From the NCBI RefSeq assembly GCF_023168145.1, contig NZ_BQYK01000002.1:238425-274385 (forward strand): a stretch of DNA of 35,961 nt. The letters run 5' to 3'. This document shows, one piece after another, positions 1-8,143 of the stretch. The notes beneath the pieces are model-generated. The model saw only the letters and a list, made by a program, of their open reading frames with translations. It was not told the origin of the DNA and made no database searches. The position numbers were made by a program, and so were the translations under genes. The first letter of the stretch is position 1, and each line of letters begins with the position of its first letter. This stretch comes from Sporosarcina sp. NCCP-2222. GTDB taxonomy: Bacteria; Bacillota; Bacilli; Bacillales_A; Planococcaceae.

Positions 1-430
1 CGCCCCTCCATTTGGAATCCGGGATTGCGTTGACATGGACGCTGACAAATAAATCCGGATCTTCCTCAATCACAATGCTTTCCCGAAGCTTCAAATCGGC
101 AAATTTCCGTTCCCGATTCGTTCCGAACTTATCACTCGGCGCATGCTCCGCAATAGCGTCACCATTTTTTTCACGCGTCATCACAACAATGGCACCCTTT
201 TTTTCAAGCCGCTTCTTTAATTCATGAGAAATGGATAACGTGATGTTACTTTCAATTACTTCATCCACCGAAGCACCTCCATCCAACCCTCCATGACCCG
301 GATCCACCACGATTTTCACACCGGCTAATTTTTCCGGCAAAAAAAAGCCACGGTCGGACGCCTTCACGCCATACAGCACCACACCTAATGAACAGACAAA
401 TAATAATCCGATAATGAGCCATCGCTTCAA
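1..430 (-). CDS. cwlD: N-acetylmuramoyl-L-alanine amidase CwlD, 3' end cut by window edge
   Basis: I translated this from the minus strand. A TTG start at 430 follows AAGGCGG with a 7-base gap. The protein opens with a short basic stretch and one hydrophobic segment (about residues 4-20), then an Amidase_3 domain. Visible motifs are VDPGHGGLDGGA (zinc-binding His, about residue 45), a conserved Glu about 15 residues later, and FVSVHVNAIPDSKWRG near the cut. This order and wording match CwlD, which acts with GerD/PdaA to make muramic delta-lactam in the spore cortex. That role is known for Bacillus and is inferred here. About 143 codons are present, of roughly 237 expected. The C-terminal part lies outside the window. 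It supports a spore-forming host. Confidence 0.88.
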   Translation of the reverse strand, partial: MKRWLIIGLLFVCSLGVVLYGVKASDRGFFLPEKLAGVKIVVDPGHGGLDGGASVDEVIESNITLSISHELKKRLEKKGAIVVMTREKNGDAIAEHAPSDKFGTNRERKFADLKLRESIVIEEDPDLFVSVHVNAIPDSKWRG

Positions 431-498
431 CTCGACACCGCCTTTTTCCACACTATACGCGGTGGATGAGTGGGATATGCATAGCTTGTATTCATCTA

Positions 499-540
499 CA
501 AAAAACAAACTGCCCCGTATCGTGTAAACGGGACAGCTTA
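499..540 (-). terminator. Rho-independent terminator behind the PHP gene
   Basis: Arms at 507-517 and 529-539 pair over 11 bases in the minus-strand RNA, two of them G-U, followed by a run of U at 505-501. The wobble pairs exist only in the minus-strand transcript. It therefore ends the ECF/PHP operon before cwlD. Confidence 0.8.
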
Positions 541-548
541 TAGCGAAT

Positions 549-1310
549 TCACATCACTTTTTCCATCTTCTCTTTCAAACGCTTTTTTAATTCCTTGGCA
601 GCAGCCACCTTTTCATCTAACTGTGGAGAAATTTCTACACGATACGCACCGCTCCGAATCGCATCCTTTAATTCGCGCACGGTTCTGCAGCTCACATCCA
701 GGATATTGACTACTGCACCATACTGTAAGCTTTGATGTGTATCGCTCCCTCCCACTACCGGAATACCGATTTGCTCAGCCAATGCATACACTTCACGACA
801 ATTTTCCTCGATGCCTTTTTCATATAGATCCTTGCCATTCAAATCAAACGCATCTAATTTCGCCAAAAGGTCTGACGGTAATTGGTGAAGTGGCGTGCTC
901 TCCCGATAAGGATGGGCTCCTATAACGAGGAAATCAACATTCGCCGTCCTTTTCAACAGTTCCTGAAAAGGAATAAAGTTCCCTTTCTCTGTATAGGGCT
1001 CAAGTTCCTTTCTGAAGTCGAGCAAGTCTGCCCGCTTTCCGATTAAAAGAATATGCCCTGTCTCATTTATGTCGACTTCCATTCCAGTGAAGACTTTCAA
1101 ACCTTCAATTTCATAATAAAGGTCTACGTATGGAAAGTGATCGTCCAATGTATCATAAACATCTGAGAAGCGATGCGTATTAAAATGCTCCGTCAAGGCA
1201 ATTGCATCCAGGTGGTTTTCCTTGGCTGCTTGAACCATATTCATAAAATAATCAAGTGAGAAATCTACTTTCTTTGATAATTTTCCGTGTGTGTGAAAAT
1301 CAATTTTCAT
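549..1310 (-). CDS. PHP-domain metal-dependent phosphoesterase, last gene of ECF operon
   Basis: This 253-residue protein is a single PHP domain. The metal-site motifs are in family order: HTH (H6, H8), TEH (E41, H42), GMEVD (E78), GAHPYR (H133) and GSDTH (D190, H192). PHP proteins of this size hydrolyse phosphoesters such as histidinol phosphate or nucleotides, but the sequence does not show the substrate. The last 25 residues are a charged helix rich in Lys and Glu. The ATG has AGGAG 8 bases upstream. It begins 11 bases after the CbiQ-type gene, so it is part of the transporter operon. It may act on the imported compound after phosphorylation; that is inference. It is not a polymerase-associated PHP domain, because no other domain is present. 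Confidence 0.85.
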   Translation of the reverse strand: MKIDFHTHGKLSKKVDFSLDYFMNMVQAAKENHLDAIALTEHFNTHRFSDVYDTLDDHFPYVDLYYEIEGLKVFTGMEVDINETGHILLIGKRADLLDFRKELEPYTEKGNFIPFQELLKRTANVDFLVIGAHPYRESTPLHQLPSDLLAKLDAFDLNGKDLYEKGIEENCREVYALAEQIGIPVVGGSDTHQSLQYGAVVNILDVSCRTVRELKDAIRSGAYRVEISPQLDEKVAAAKELKKRLKEKMEKVM

Positions 1311-1321
1311 ATGCTATTCTC

Positions 1322-2152
1322 CTATTCTGCATCTACTAGAAATGTCCCAAGCCAAAATGCAAACGAAATATAGGCAACTGTGCCAATTAGAAACAATGGA
1401 TCTTTATACGTATACGTCAAGTGAGCCAATTTCATTTTCTTTACTTCGGAATTTGTAAATGAATAACTAAATCCTTTGGTTTCCAATGCTTCAACAGTAG
1501 TTCTCGATCTTTTAGCACTGTTCAATATAAGTGGGTAAAATGACAACACTAATAATTTCAAGTAATAAGAAGCCGTCCGCCAATAAAAAATACCGTGTGT
1601 CTCTGGAGCTTTCCCACGTAAACGGTAGGACAGGAACACCCTTTGAAATTCTTCCACCAGTGTAGGAAGGATTCGATAACCGAAGGATACACTGAACGAA
1701 GCCTGCCCGGGAACGCCAAAGCTGAGCAGCGCATCACTAAATCGTTCAGGATCCATACTGGTGAAAACGGCAATACTCGCCAATGCGATAACAGCTAACT
1801 TTACCGTTAACCAAAACATCGGAATCAATGAGGCGAGGCCACCTCCGAAAACTAAAGAAACAAGCAAAAGAAATCCAATTTCTCCTAGCAATCCAACGCA
1901 GAGAATGACAATGATCAAAGGGCTTACACGCGCCATAATTGTTAAAACAACCATTAAAACCAAAAAGCAACTTAATACGATTTTGTTATGAATAAACCAC
2001 GGTACGATACCAAAAAATAAGTACCAAATAATCAGCGTGCGAGGGTGCAAGGAGGCGAGAAAAGTTTCTTTGCCACCATAAGCTGTTTTAATTAATTCAC
2101 TTTTTACGTATTCGATATTTAATTTTTCACGCATATCCTTTACATAATTCAA
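1322..2152 (-). CDS. ECF transporter T subunit (CbiQ/EcfT family)
   Basis: This 276-residue membrane protein has hydrophobic segments at about 40-60, 60-100, 110-132, 195-212 and 252-270. It has two short Arg/Gly motifs typical of EcfT coupling helices: RLRGKA (177-182) and ETKGF (224-228, a variant of the usual A-R-G). Those helices sit in grooves of the ATPase and pass motion to the substrate-binding subunit. The gene starts 26 bases inside the end of the ATPase gene, so the two are probably co-translated. Energy-coupling-factor systems import vitamins, metals and other micronutrients. Because this one has its own S subunit, ATPase and regulator, it looks like a dedicated (group I) system. 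The substrate is unknown. Confidence 0.88.
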   Translation of the reverse strand: MNYVKDMREKLNIEYVKSELIKTAYGGKETFLASLHPRTLIIWYLFFGIVPWFIHNKIVLSCFLVLMVVLTIMARVSPLIIVILCVGLLGEIGFLLLVSLVFGGGLASLIPMFWLTVKLAVIALASIAVFTSMDPERFSDALLSFGVPGQASFSVSFGYRILPTLVEEFQRVFLSYRLRGKAPETHGIFYWRTASYYLKLLVLSFYPLILNSAKRSRTTVEALETKGFSYSFTNSEVKKMKLAHLTYTYKDPLFLIGTVAYISFAFWLGTFLVDAE

Positions 2153-3872
2153 GTTGTACTCCCTCCGCTTCTACTGTATCCAAGCGTGATGTGAATTCAT
2201 CAATTGTAAAGCAGGGTGGCTCTAGACATAACTTACGGCTCAATTGTAAAATTTGAGGCGGGACTAAACCCGCTTTCCTCATGACATCCTCGTTTCCAAA
2301 AATGTCGTACCGACTCCCGTCAGATATAATAGAACCAGAATTCATAACGATGATTCGGTTGGCCCATTCTGCCACCAGCTGCATATCGTGGGTTGCGACA
2401 ATGACTGTCTGCACATGATTCTGCAACTTTCCGAGCATCTGGATCACCTGCTGTTTTGTGGCCACGTCCAAATTAGCAGTCGGTTCATCCAATAAAATGA
2501 CGGCAGGATTCATCGCCGCACCAATGGCAAGTGATGCACGCCTTTGCTGGCCACCGCTTAGCAAACGGCCATCTTGATGCTGAATATCCACTAAATTGAA
2601 ATCGACAAGCAGCTTATCGACAATCAATTCATAATCCGGAATTTTTCGCACCCGCAAATAATATTCAATATCTTTCCGGATCGAATCATCTATGAACATT
2701 TCCTCTGGACTCTGGTAAATATAAGATACTGTCTCACTTAATACTTCGGGACTCGCTTCCCGCGTTGTTTTACCCAGAACCACAACTTGTCCATCGCTCG
2801 GTTTCACAATGCCAGCAATCAATTTAAGCAAGGATGATTTCCCTGCACCATTATTCCCTACCAACGCAACGAGGTCGCCTTGATAAAACGAAGTATCCAC
2901 CTCGTAAAGAACCCGCTTACGTTCCTTCTTCAGCGTCCTATACTCTAGTGAAACATGATTGAAACGAATTACTTCCCTATTCTCCGTCATGCATGTCGGT
3001 CTGAAAGGAGGTAATGGGACCTTACGCTGTATATAGGTAGAGAAATGTTTGATCGCTTCATCCATGCGTATCGGAAGAAGGCTGTCCTGAGAATCTTTCT
3101 CTAACAATGCATAGGCTGCCTGGGTCACTTGCGGCGGGAAAATATTCCGATGCAATAATTCCCGAACTTGTGACAAAGCTTCCTTCACATCTTTTTTCCA
3201 CACGAGCTCTCCTTGATCCATCAGTATGACTTCTTTGCAGTAATCCGCGATGAATTCAGTGTGATGTTCAATGACGATAATTGTAATACCAAACTCATTA
3301 TTCAGTTTTTTCAATATGTCATAAACCTGTTTCGCATGATTGGGATCCAGCTGTGCGATCGGTTCATCTATAATCAGGAGTTTCGGTTTCATAGCCAATG
3401 CTCCTGCTAATGCAAGCAAGTGCATTTGCCCTCCACTCAATTGCCAAATAAATTCATTTCGCAACGCAGACAGCCCTGTTATATTAAGAGCCCACTCTCC
3501 TCTTTGCCTATAATCGGCCAATCCGTAATTTAAAGGAACAAAGCTAACATCATCGATTACTGTCGGACGCACTAACTGATTTTCAAAATCTTGGTACACA
3601 TATCCGATATTTCTAGACAGTTGCGCTACTGTGTGTTCACTTGTCTTCATCGTGTTCAACACAACCTCACCCTCGAAATCACCAACATAAAATTGAGGGA
3701 TCAAACCATTGAATGTTTTGCATAATGTCGACTTTCCTGAACCATTTCCGCCAATGATGGCCGTAAATTCACCTTCGTAAATGGTTACATTTATATCCTT
3801 TAGTACCGGACGATCGGCCCCTGGATACGTAAAGGTGACATTCGTCAATTGGACGAGGGGATTAGGCAACAT
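2127..3872 (-). CDS. ECF transporter double ATPase (two CbiO-type domains)
   Basis: This 581-residue protein carries two complete ABC nucleotide-binding domains in one chain. Domain 1 has Walker A GGNGSGKST (41-49), Q-loop Gln94, signature LSGGQ (145-149) and Walker B LLIIDE (165-170). Domain 2 has Walker A GNNGAGKSS (339-347), LSGGQ (437-441) and Walker B ending DE (461-462). Each Walker B is followed by an Asp of the D-loop. The fusion replaces the EcfA/EcfA' heterodimer. Start and stop overlap the S-subunit and T-subunit genes by 11 and 26 bases, giving a tightly coupled operon. It acts at the inner face of the membrane. All catalytic motifs look intact, so both sites should bind ATP. Confidence 0.93.
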   Translation of the reverse strand: MLPNPLVQLTNVTFTYPGADRPVLKDINVTIYEGEFTAIIGGNGSGKSTLCKTFNGLIPQFYVGDFEGEVVLNTMKTSEHTVAQLSRNIGYVYQDFENQLVRPTVIDDVSFVPLNYGLADYRQRGEWALNITGLSALRNEFIWQLSGGQMHLLALAGALAMKPKLLIIDEPIAQLDPNHAKQVYDILKKLNNEFGITIIVIEHHTEFIADYCKEVILMDQGELVWKKDVKEALSQVRELLHRNIFPPQVTQAAYALLEKDSQDSLLPIRMDEAIKHFSTYIQRKVPLPPFRPTCMTENREVIRFNHVSLEYRTLKKERKRVLYEVDTSFYQGDLVALVGNNGAGKSSLLKLIAGIVKPSDGQVVVLGKTTREASPEVLSETVSYIYQSPEEMFIDDSIRKDIEYYLRVRKIPDYELIVDKLLVDFNLVDIQHQDGRLLSGGQQRRASLAIGAAMNPAVILLDEPTANLDVATKQQVIQMLGKLQNHVQTVIVATHDMQLVAEWANRIIVMNSGSIISDGSRYDIFGNEDVMRKAGLVPPQILQLSRKLCLEPPCFTIDEFTSRLDTVEAEGVQLELCKGYA

Positions 3873-4734
3873 TGTCCAGTTTGCTCCTTTGTGTTTTATT
3901 TTTTCTAGCCATCAATACGATGGTGATACATGCAATAACAGCAGCGACAGCTATGACAATCCAAATAAACCAATCGCCGAACATTTCCATAAAATCAGGT
4001 TCCCACTCACCAAAGCTAAATTCAGTTTCAGATAAAAATTCAGCAATGATGGCAGTCGCTGATAAGACAATACCAATTACTACAAATCTTGGAGTGATGA
4101 CTTCTTTCATTGTATAGCGGTCATCCTTGTTTCTTGGTTTCATTCCTAACAACGGCTCAATTTTCCCGTACAAACGCGGAACCAAGTACAATGTCGGCAA
4201 TAAAGCGAAAAGGATACCGGAAAACAACAAATCATTTAGAAAAGCAACACCCTCAATAACGATGATACTTTCAGCCAACCCCTTGACAGCCTCGAATTCT
4301 TCAACCCCAACCCAAACTTTGCCTATGTCCACAATCATGCCCAGCAGGTGATGGACTACCAATCCTGACATAACCGCCATACCCACTTGCATACGATTCA
4401 ATGGGTTTCGAACTAAAATGCCTGCGATATACATTCCCAAGGAAAACGTGATAAATTTTTCAATCTCGCCGATGCCTCCAAACTGTCCAAGCATCAGTTC
4501 TCCGAAAATTATTTCCCCTAATGAGGCACCGATCGCAGCATATAACGGATGAAACAGAATGCATAATGTTAATGGAATAAATGCAAAATACTCCACCGAC
4601 AGTTCAACTGGCCCGATTTGTAAACTCGGAATGAGTTCTGTGAACATGTTTGAAAGACCATACAAGGACATTGACAGAATAAAGACCATCATTTTTTGTG
4701 ACTGTGTTAACTGAAATACTTCACGCTTCGCCAT
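3862..4734 (-). CDS. Putative ECF transporter substrate-binding (S) membrane subunit
   Basis: This 290-residue hydrophobic protein is the first gene of the transporter operon. I choose the ATG at 4734 because GGGAGG lies 9 bases before it; an ATG seven codons further out overlaps that ribosome site. Hydrophobic segments lie at about 12-32, 35-75, 85-110, 120-140, 155-190, 215-235 and 260-280. The N-terminal half, with its small-residue and Gly-rich helices (GASLGEIIFGE, about 70-80), resembles S components. The protein is about 100 residues longer than the usual 170-200, because of an acidic loop (about 230-255) and an extra C-terminal helix ending in a basic tail. I cannot assign it to a vitamin family. 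The neighbouring MurR/RpiR regulator and PHP enzyme hint at a sugar- or phosphate-related ligand. Confidence 0.7.
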   Translation of the reverse strand: MAKREVFQLTQSQKMMVFILSMSLYGLSNMFTELIPSLQIGPVELSVEYFAFIPLTLCILFHPLYAAIGASLGEIIFGELMLGQFGGIGEIEKFITFSLGMYIAGILVRNPLNRMQVGMAVMSGLVVHHLLGMIVDIGKVWVGVEEFEAVKGLAESIIVIEGVAFLNDLLFSGILFALLPTLYLVPRLYGKIEPLLGMKPRNKDDRYTMKEVITPRFVVIGIVLSATAIIAEFLSETEFSFGEWEPDFMEMFGDWFIWIVIAVAAVIACITIVLMARKNKTQRSKLDNVA

Positions 4735-4828
4735 TGAATTCATCCTCCCTTTCATTTCATACCAATCGTACCAACCAATTGTTAATAAAGTATAATTCCA
4801 ATGTAAATTATTTTTAACAAAGATAAGT

Positions 4829-4848
4829 TATGAAAAATATTTTTCATA
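4829..4848. promoter_or_regulatory. Perfect 20-bp palindrome, probable RpiR-type operator
   Basis: The sequence TATGAAAAATATTTTTCATA equals its own reverse complement. It lies in the 158-bp gap between the divergent ECF operon and the regulator gene, 45 bp before the regulator start. The TGAAA/TTTCA half-sites are of the kind bound by SIS-domain MurR/RpiR regulators. It overlaps a possible -10 for the regulator (TATGAT at 4847-4852), which suggests autoregulation as well as control of the transporter. Confidence 0.6.
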
Positions 4849-4892
4849 TGATAAGCTACATGTAACTAACATGGTAAGGAGTTTGTTTACAG

Positions 4893-5729
4893 ATGCCTGA
4901 TATGAAGTGGAACGTCGAAAATATGACACCCCATCAGAAAACAATTGCAGATTTTGTGCAAAAACATATGAGAGATCTTCTTTATTTAACTGAAACAGAA
5001 ATTGCCCAACAGTTAAGTTTAAGCAACGCAACCGTTTCTCGTTTTTGGAAATCAATTGGCTTTGAGAATTTTAAATTGTTTAAGGAGTACGTAAAAGACC
5101 GCCTGGAAATTTCACCAGCTAACAAACTTGAAAGCATTTTAAACCAAGTAAGCGCCGGTAGTATCCAAAGTGAGATGCTACAAGTGAGCCAACACAATTT
5201 GGAAGAAACACTTGTCCACTTTTCTACCGAAGACTTCCAACAAGCTGTCGATGCACTTTCTTGCGCCAAAACAATTTATATTTATAGTCCCGGTCCATCA
5301 GAAGGACTGGCACATCTGCTAAAATTCAGACTATCTCGGTTCGGTAACGTCATTCATCTTTTAGCAAAAAGTGGGCATGAACTACTTGAATCATTAGTGC
5401 ATATGACAGAGCATGACACTTTGCTGATTTTTGGATTTGTCCATCTTCACCCTGAGACTCGCGTACTTCTAGACCACGCTAAAACAATATCATGCACATC
5501 AATTGTATTGACTGACCGCCTCGTCTCCGATTTCAATACAGAGGCTGACATTGTACTGTATGCAAGCCGAGGTGAACTTTGGGAGTTCCACTCAATGGTT
5601 GCCCCCACGTTTTTAGTCGAAAATATAATTATCGGCGTTGGAATGAAACAAAAAGAAACTACTCTCCAGAAACTAGAGACACTCAACAGATTACGCAAGA
5701 TGTATAAAAATGATCTTCCGAGGGACTGA
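4893..5729 (+). CDS. MurR/RpiR-family transcriptional regulator (HTH_6 + SIS)
   Basis: This 278-residue regulator has an N-terminal helix-turn-helix of the RpiR type (about 12-75). The stretch LTETEIAQQLSLSNATVSRFW contains the recognition helix. A SIS domain follows (about 105-245), beginning AKTIYIYSPGPSEGLA, whose loop would hold a phosphorylated sugar or similar ligand. A start at 4893 follows TAAGGAG with an 11-base gap; an ATG three codons on is possible. It is divergent from the ECF transporter/PHP operon with a perfect palindrome between, so it most likely controls that operon in response to an intermediate made from the imported compound. Family and domain order are clear. The ligand is not. 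Confidence 0.88.
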   Translation: MPDMKWNVENMTPHQKTIADFVQKHMRDLLYLTETEIAQQLSLSNATVSRFWKSIGFENFKLFKEYVKDRLEISPANKLESILNQVSAGSIQSEMLQVSQHNLEETLVHFSTEDFQQAVDALSCAKTIYIYSPGPSEGLAHLLKFRLSRFGNVIHLLAKSGHELLESLVHMTEHDTLLIFGFVHLHPETRVLLDHAKTISCTSIVLTDRLVSDFNTEADIVLYASRGELWEFHSMVAPTFLVENIIIGVGMKQKETTLQKLETLNRLRKMYKNDLPRD

Positions 5730-5753
5730 ATTTTAGAGAAGGTATATTAAAGA

Positions 5754-5790
5754 TTGGCCCGTCTGTCAGTTCTTTCTAGCCGGGCCTTAT
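5754..5790 (+). terminator. Weak hairpin after the RpiR gene
   Basis: GGCCCG (5756-5761) pairs with CGGGCC (5781-5786) around a 19-base loop, followed only by TTATA. The stem is GC-rich but the U-run is poor, so termination is plausible rather than certain. Confidence 0.4.
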
Positions 5791-5834
5791 ACGAAGTGAG
5801 CAGATTAAATTTTTTGAATTTCATATTTATCCCA

Positions 5835-5863
5835 TTGACGATTTTCTTGAAATGATTTATCCT
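5835..5863 (+). promoter_or_regulatory. Sigma-A promoter of the YceI-family gene
   Basis: TTGACG (5835-5840) and TATCCT (5858-5863) are 17 bases apart. The predicted start of transcription, about 5870, lies right at the edge of the operator at 5874-5891. A repressor bound there would block this promoter. Confidence 0.6.
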
Positions 5864-5873
5864 TAAATCAAGA

Positions 5874-5891
5874 TATCTCGAATTCGAGATA
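5874..5891. promoter_or_regulatory. MhqR-like operator, perfect 18-bp palindrome
   Basis: TATCTCGAATTCGAGATA is a perfect palindrome. From memory it equals the consensus reported for the MarR-type quinone sensor MhqR of Bacillus subtilis (TATCT...AGATA with CGAATTCG core). It sits between the promoter and the YceI gene, 28 bases before the start codon. No mhqR gene lies in this window, so the regulator would act from elsewhere. Confidence 0.72.
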
Positions 5892-5918
5892 AATTCAAAG
5901 TGACAGGAGAGATTTGGC

Positions 5919-6455
5919 ATGGCAAATTGGACAGTAGACAACTCGCATTCTAGTATTGGTTTTTCCGTAAAACATATGATGGTGTCAAAAGTGAAAGGTG
6001 TATTTGAAAATTATTCCGCCACGGTGACAGCCGATGACCTGACGGACTTGACGACAGCTTCCATTACTTTCGATATTCAAACTGCTTCGATTAATACAAA
6101 ATCGGAGGACCGTGATAATCATCTCCGTTCCGCTGATTTCTTTAACGCAGAGGATTTCCCTACAATTTCATTTCAATCGACAAACATCGTAAAAGACGGC
6201 GATGACGAATATAAAGTGACAGGCGATCTGACAATCAAAGATGTAACAAAACCTGTCACATTTGATGTGGAATACAACGGAAAAGGAACGAATCCGTGGG
6301 GCGTTGAAGTGTATGGTTTTGAAGCGGAAACCAAATTAAATCGGGAAGAATTCGGTTTGACTTGGAATGCCGCCCTTGAAACAGGAGGCGTTTTGGTAGG
6401 AAAAGATATTAAGATCTCAATCGACTTGGAAGTGAATCCTGCACAAGCCGAATAA
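5919..6455 (+). CDS. YceI-family lipid-binding-like protein, predicted MhqR target
   Basis: This 178-residue protein is a single YceI domain, a lipocalin-like beta barrel that binds long isoprenoid chains in characterised members. The opening WTVDNSHSSIGFSVKHMMVSKVKG, the central SADFFNAEDFPTISF and the closing FGLTWNAALETGGVLVGKDI are the family's usual conserved blocks. No signal peptide is present, unlike the periplasmic proteobacterial forms, so it is expected in the cytoplasm. The ATG follows CAGGAGAG at a good distance. The gene stands alone between its own promoter plus operator and a strong terminator. The operator suggests induction by quinones or other electrophiles. A link to menaquinone or its breakdown products is inference. 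Confidence 0.9.
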   Translation: MANWTVDNSHSSIGFSVKHMMVSKVKGVFENYSATVTADDLTDLTTASITFDIQTASINTKSEDRDNHLRSADFFNAEDFPTISFQSTNIVKDGDDEYKVTGDLTIKDVTKPVTFDVEYNGKGTNPWGVEVYGFEAETKLNREEFGLTWNAALETGGVLVGKDIKISIDLEVNPAQAE

Positions 6456-6481
6456 ATATAGCATTTTTGCTTTTATTTGCG

Positions 6482-6519
6482 AAAAGAGCCCTTCGGCCTG
6501 AACCGAGCGGGCTCTTTTT
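6482..6519 (+). terminator. Strong Rho-independent terminator of the YceI gene
   Basis: AAAAGAGCCC (6482-6491) pairs perfectly with GGGCTCTTTT (6509-6518) and ends in five T. It may also work on the other strand. Confidence 0.88.
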
Positions 6520-6536
6520 GTACTTCAGATCGATAA

Positions 6537-6575
6537 TAAAAAAATCTCATCCTTCATAAAAATGAAGAATGAGAC
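6537..6575 (-). terminator. Terminator of the rhodanese gene
   Basis: Arms at 6545-6557 and 6562-6574 form a 13-base hairpin with one mismatch. On the minus strand it is followed by seven U (6544-6538). It faces the YceI terminator across about 18 bases, as expected for convergent genes. Confidence 0.82.
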
Positions 6576-6585
6576 TGCTTCGGCT

Positions 6586-6882
6586 TTATTCAACTTCGCC
6601 TTGCCACGCCAACATGCCGCCGACCATATTCGTTACGTCATAGCCTTGGGCCTCGAGAAATTCACAAGCACGACTACTGCGGCCGCCTGACCGGCAAATG
6701 ATGATATACGACTTGTCTTTATCCATTTCATCCAAACGTTCCGGAATTTCACCAAGCGGAATATGAATAGCCGTCCGAATCATACCTTGTGCCACTTCAT
6801 CATCTTCCCGAACATCGATCAGATGGAAGGACGTTCCTTGTTCCAGTTGTTCTTGCAGATCATTTGTTGTAATCTCTTTCAC
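6586..6882 (-). CDS. Single-domain rhodanese (sulfurtransferase)
   Basis: I place the start at the GTG at 6882 because GAGGAGG lies 7 bases upstream, giving 98 residues. A longer reading frame starting at 6942 has no ribosome site and its extra residues are not conserved in kind. The domain carries LIDVRE near residue 22 and the active-site loop CRSGGRSS with the catalytic Cys63, then the closing motif VGGMLAWQGE. Such proteins take a sulfane sulfur onto the Cys as a persulfide and hand it to thiols or cyanide. It lies 80 bases downstream of the suppressor-of-fused-like gene on the same strand and could be co-transcribed. The physiological acceptor is unknown. Confidence 0.9.
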   Translation of the reverse strand: MKEITTNDLQEQLEQGTSFHLIDVREDDEVAQGMIRTAIHIPLGEIPERLDEMDKDKSYIIICRSGGRSSRACEFLEAQGYDVTNMVGGMLAWQGEVE

Positions 6883-6962
6883 ATTGGTTCCTCCTCGGAT
6901 AAGCATAACTCCATGATATACACCCGTCCATGCCTCGTCCATCGAGATGCTTCCTAGATTTT

Positions 6963-8024
6963 TCAGCCAATCGTTTTTACAATATTGCCATCTTGATCTG
7001 TAATAGTGGTCTTTGCAATATGAATGTTCATTTTATCTTTCATCGAGACTTCAAACTCGCCCTGTTTTGGCAGCAGCTTTTGGCTCATATCCTCAACGGT
7101 TTCGTCATTTAGCGTAATGTGAATAAAGTCTTCCGAATGCTCAAATTCGTTCTGCTGTCCTGATTTAAACGCAACGCGGATGCCCGCTCCCGATAGCGTC
7201 AGTTCTTTTCCTTTGAGCAACCTGCCGCGGAGCAGCTTTCCAATAATCTCCGCTTGTTTTGCACCAATTGTAAGCACGGACGGCGTTTGACGCAGCCACC
7301 CCTTCTTTCCAGCACTCCATTCGAGTTGATCCACAAACAAAAAGCCCGTATTGGAACCTTCTTTCTCCATCCCCTCCTGGACAATTTTAGCAACCGAGTG
7401 ATCCGCCAAAATCGTGTCACGCCCTAAATCTGTTACATAACTAGGAATGTGAGACAGTCCGGCAGCGAGGACACCTAATGTGTTCCACGTTTGCATTGCT
7501 TCCAATTCATCATGCGTAATGCCAACCATTTGAAGAAATTCAACGTGTCCATTTGGCGTATCCATTGCCTCCAGCTCCGGATCCTTCACAAATGCCAAGG
7601 CAGTTAATTGGGTATCTGCCCCTAGGCATATGGGACCGTTTGCATCCAAATAGTCCCCCGCCCGAAAGACATTGCCGCTGTTAAAGACATACCGCCCCAT
7701 ATTTTGCAGTAAATTTAACGCCCATGCCGGCGGCTCTTCCTCATCCTCTTCCCGTACAAGACGAAAAGTCAATTCAAAACCATACCCGCTTTCCTCCGGA
7801 TCTTCCGTTTCTTTCTCATAGAGTTCCGAAAAGCCATACGTCACAAAATGCCAATGCGGCACCGGTTCAACCGACTTATACACACTGATTCCATCAAGCG
7901 GATCCGATCCGCCAAGCGCATACGAAATAAGCGTCCCATAATGCTTCGGTTCCTGTTCCCCGTATATCGTCTTCACTGCGCGATCAATCGCATCCCAACC
8001 TGTAGTCATCACTTCTTCGCTCAC
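6963..8024 (-). CDS. Suppressor-of-fused (SUFU) domain protein
   Basis: This protein has 353 residues. The first half is a SUFU domain: WDAIDRAVKTIYGEQEPKHYGT near residues 10-31, PHWHFVTYGFSELYEK (about 56-71), and GYGFELTFRLVRE (about 80-92) followed by WALNLLQNMGRYVF. The second half (about 200-353) is a mixed alpha/beta region that I cannot name. Bacterial SUFU proteins have no agreed function; several are immunity proteins or orphan genes. The start used is GTG at 8024 after a G-run, but an ATG five codons later is possible. No toxin gene is adjacent, so an immunity role has no support here. There is no signal peptide. Confidence 0.82.
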   Translation of the reverse strand: MSEEVMTTGWDAIDRAVKTIYGEQEPKHYGTLISYALGGSDPLDGISVYKSVEPVPHWHFVTYGFSELYEKETEDPEESGYGFELTFRLVREEDEEEPPAWALNLLQNMGRYVFNSGNVFRAGDYLDANGPICLGADTQLTALAFVKDPELEAMDTPNGHVEFLQMVGITHDELEAMQTWNTLGVLAAGLSHIPSYVTDLGRDTILADHSVAKIVQEGMEKEGSNTGFLFVDQLEWSAGKKGWLRQTPSVLTIGAKQAEIIGKLLRGRLLKGKELTLSGAGIRVAFKSGQQNEFEHSEDFIHITLNDETVEDMSQKLLPKQGEFEVSMKDKMNIHIAKTTITDQDGNIVKTIG

Positions 8025-8143
8025 TGATACAACCCCCCATGTTTACTTTTATTAGATATACCTATTTTATCAAAACTACTGATTCAACGCCTGCTTAGGA
8101 GATGCCCGTTTTTACCGGATGACTGCTTCGATTTGTTTCGATA

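Noticed and set aside
6963..8024. Immunity gene of a polymorphic toxin system
   Set aside because: SUFU-like proteins can be immunity proteins, but there is no toxin, secretion or repeat-rich gene next to it.
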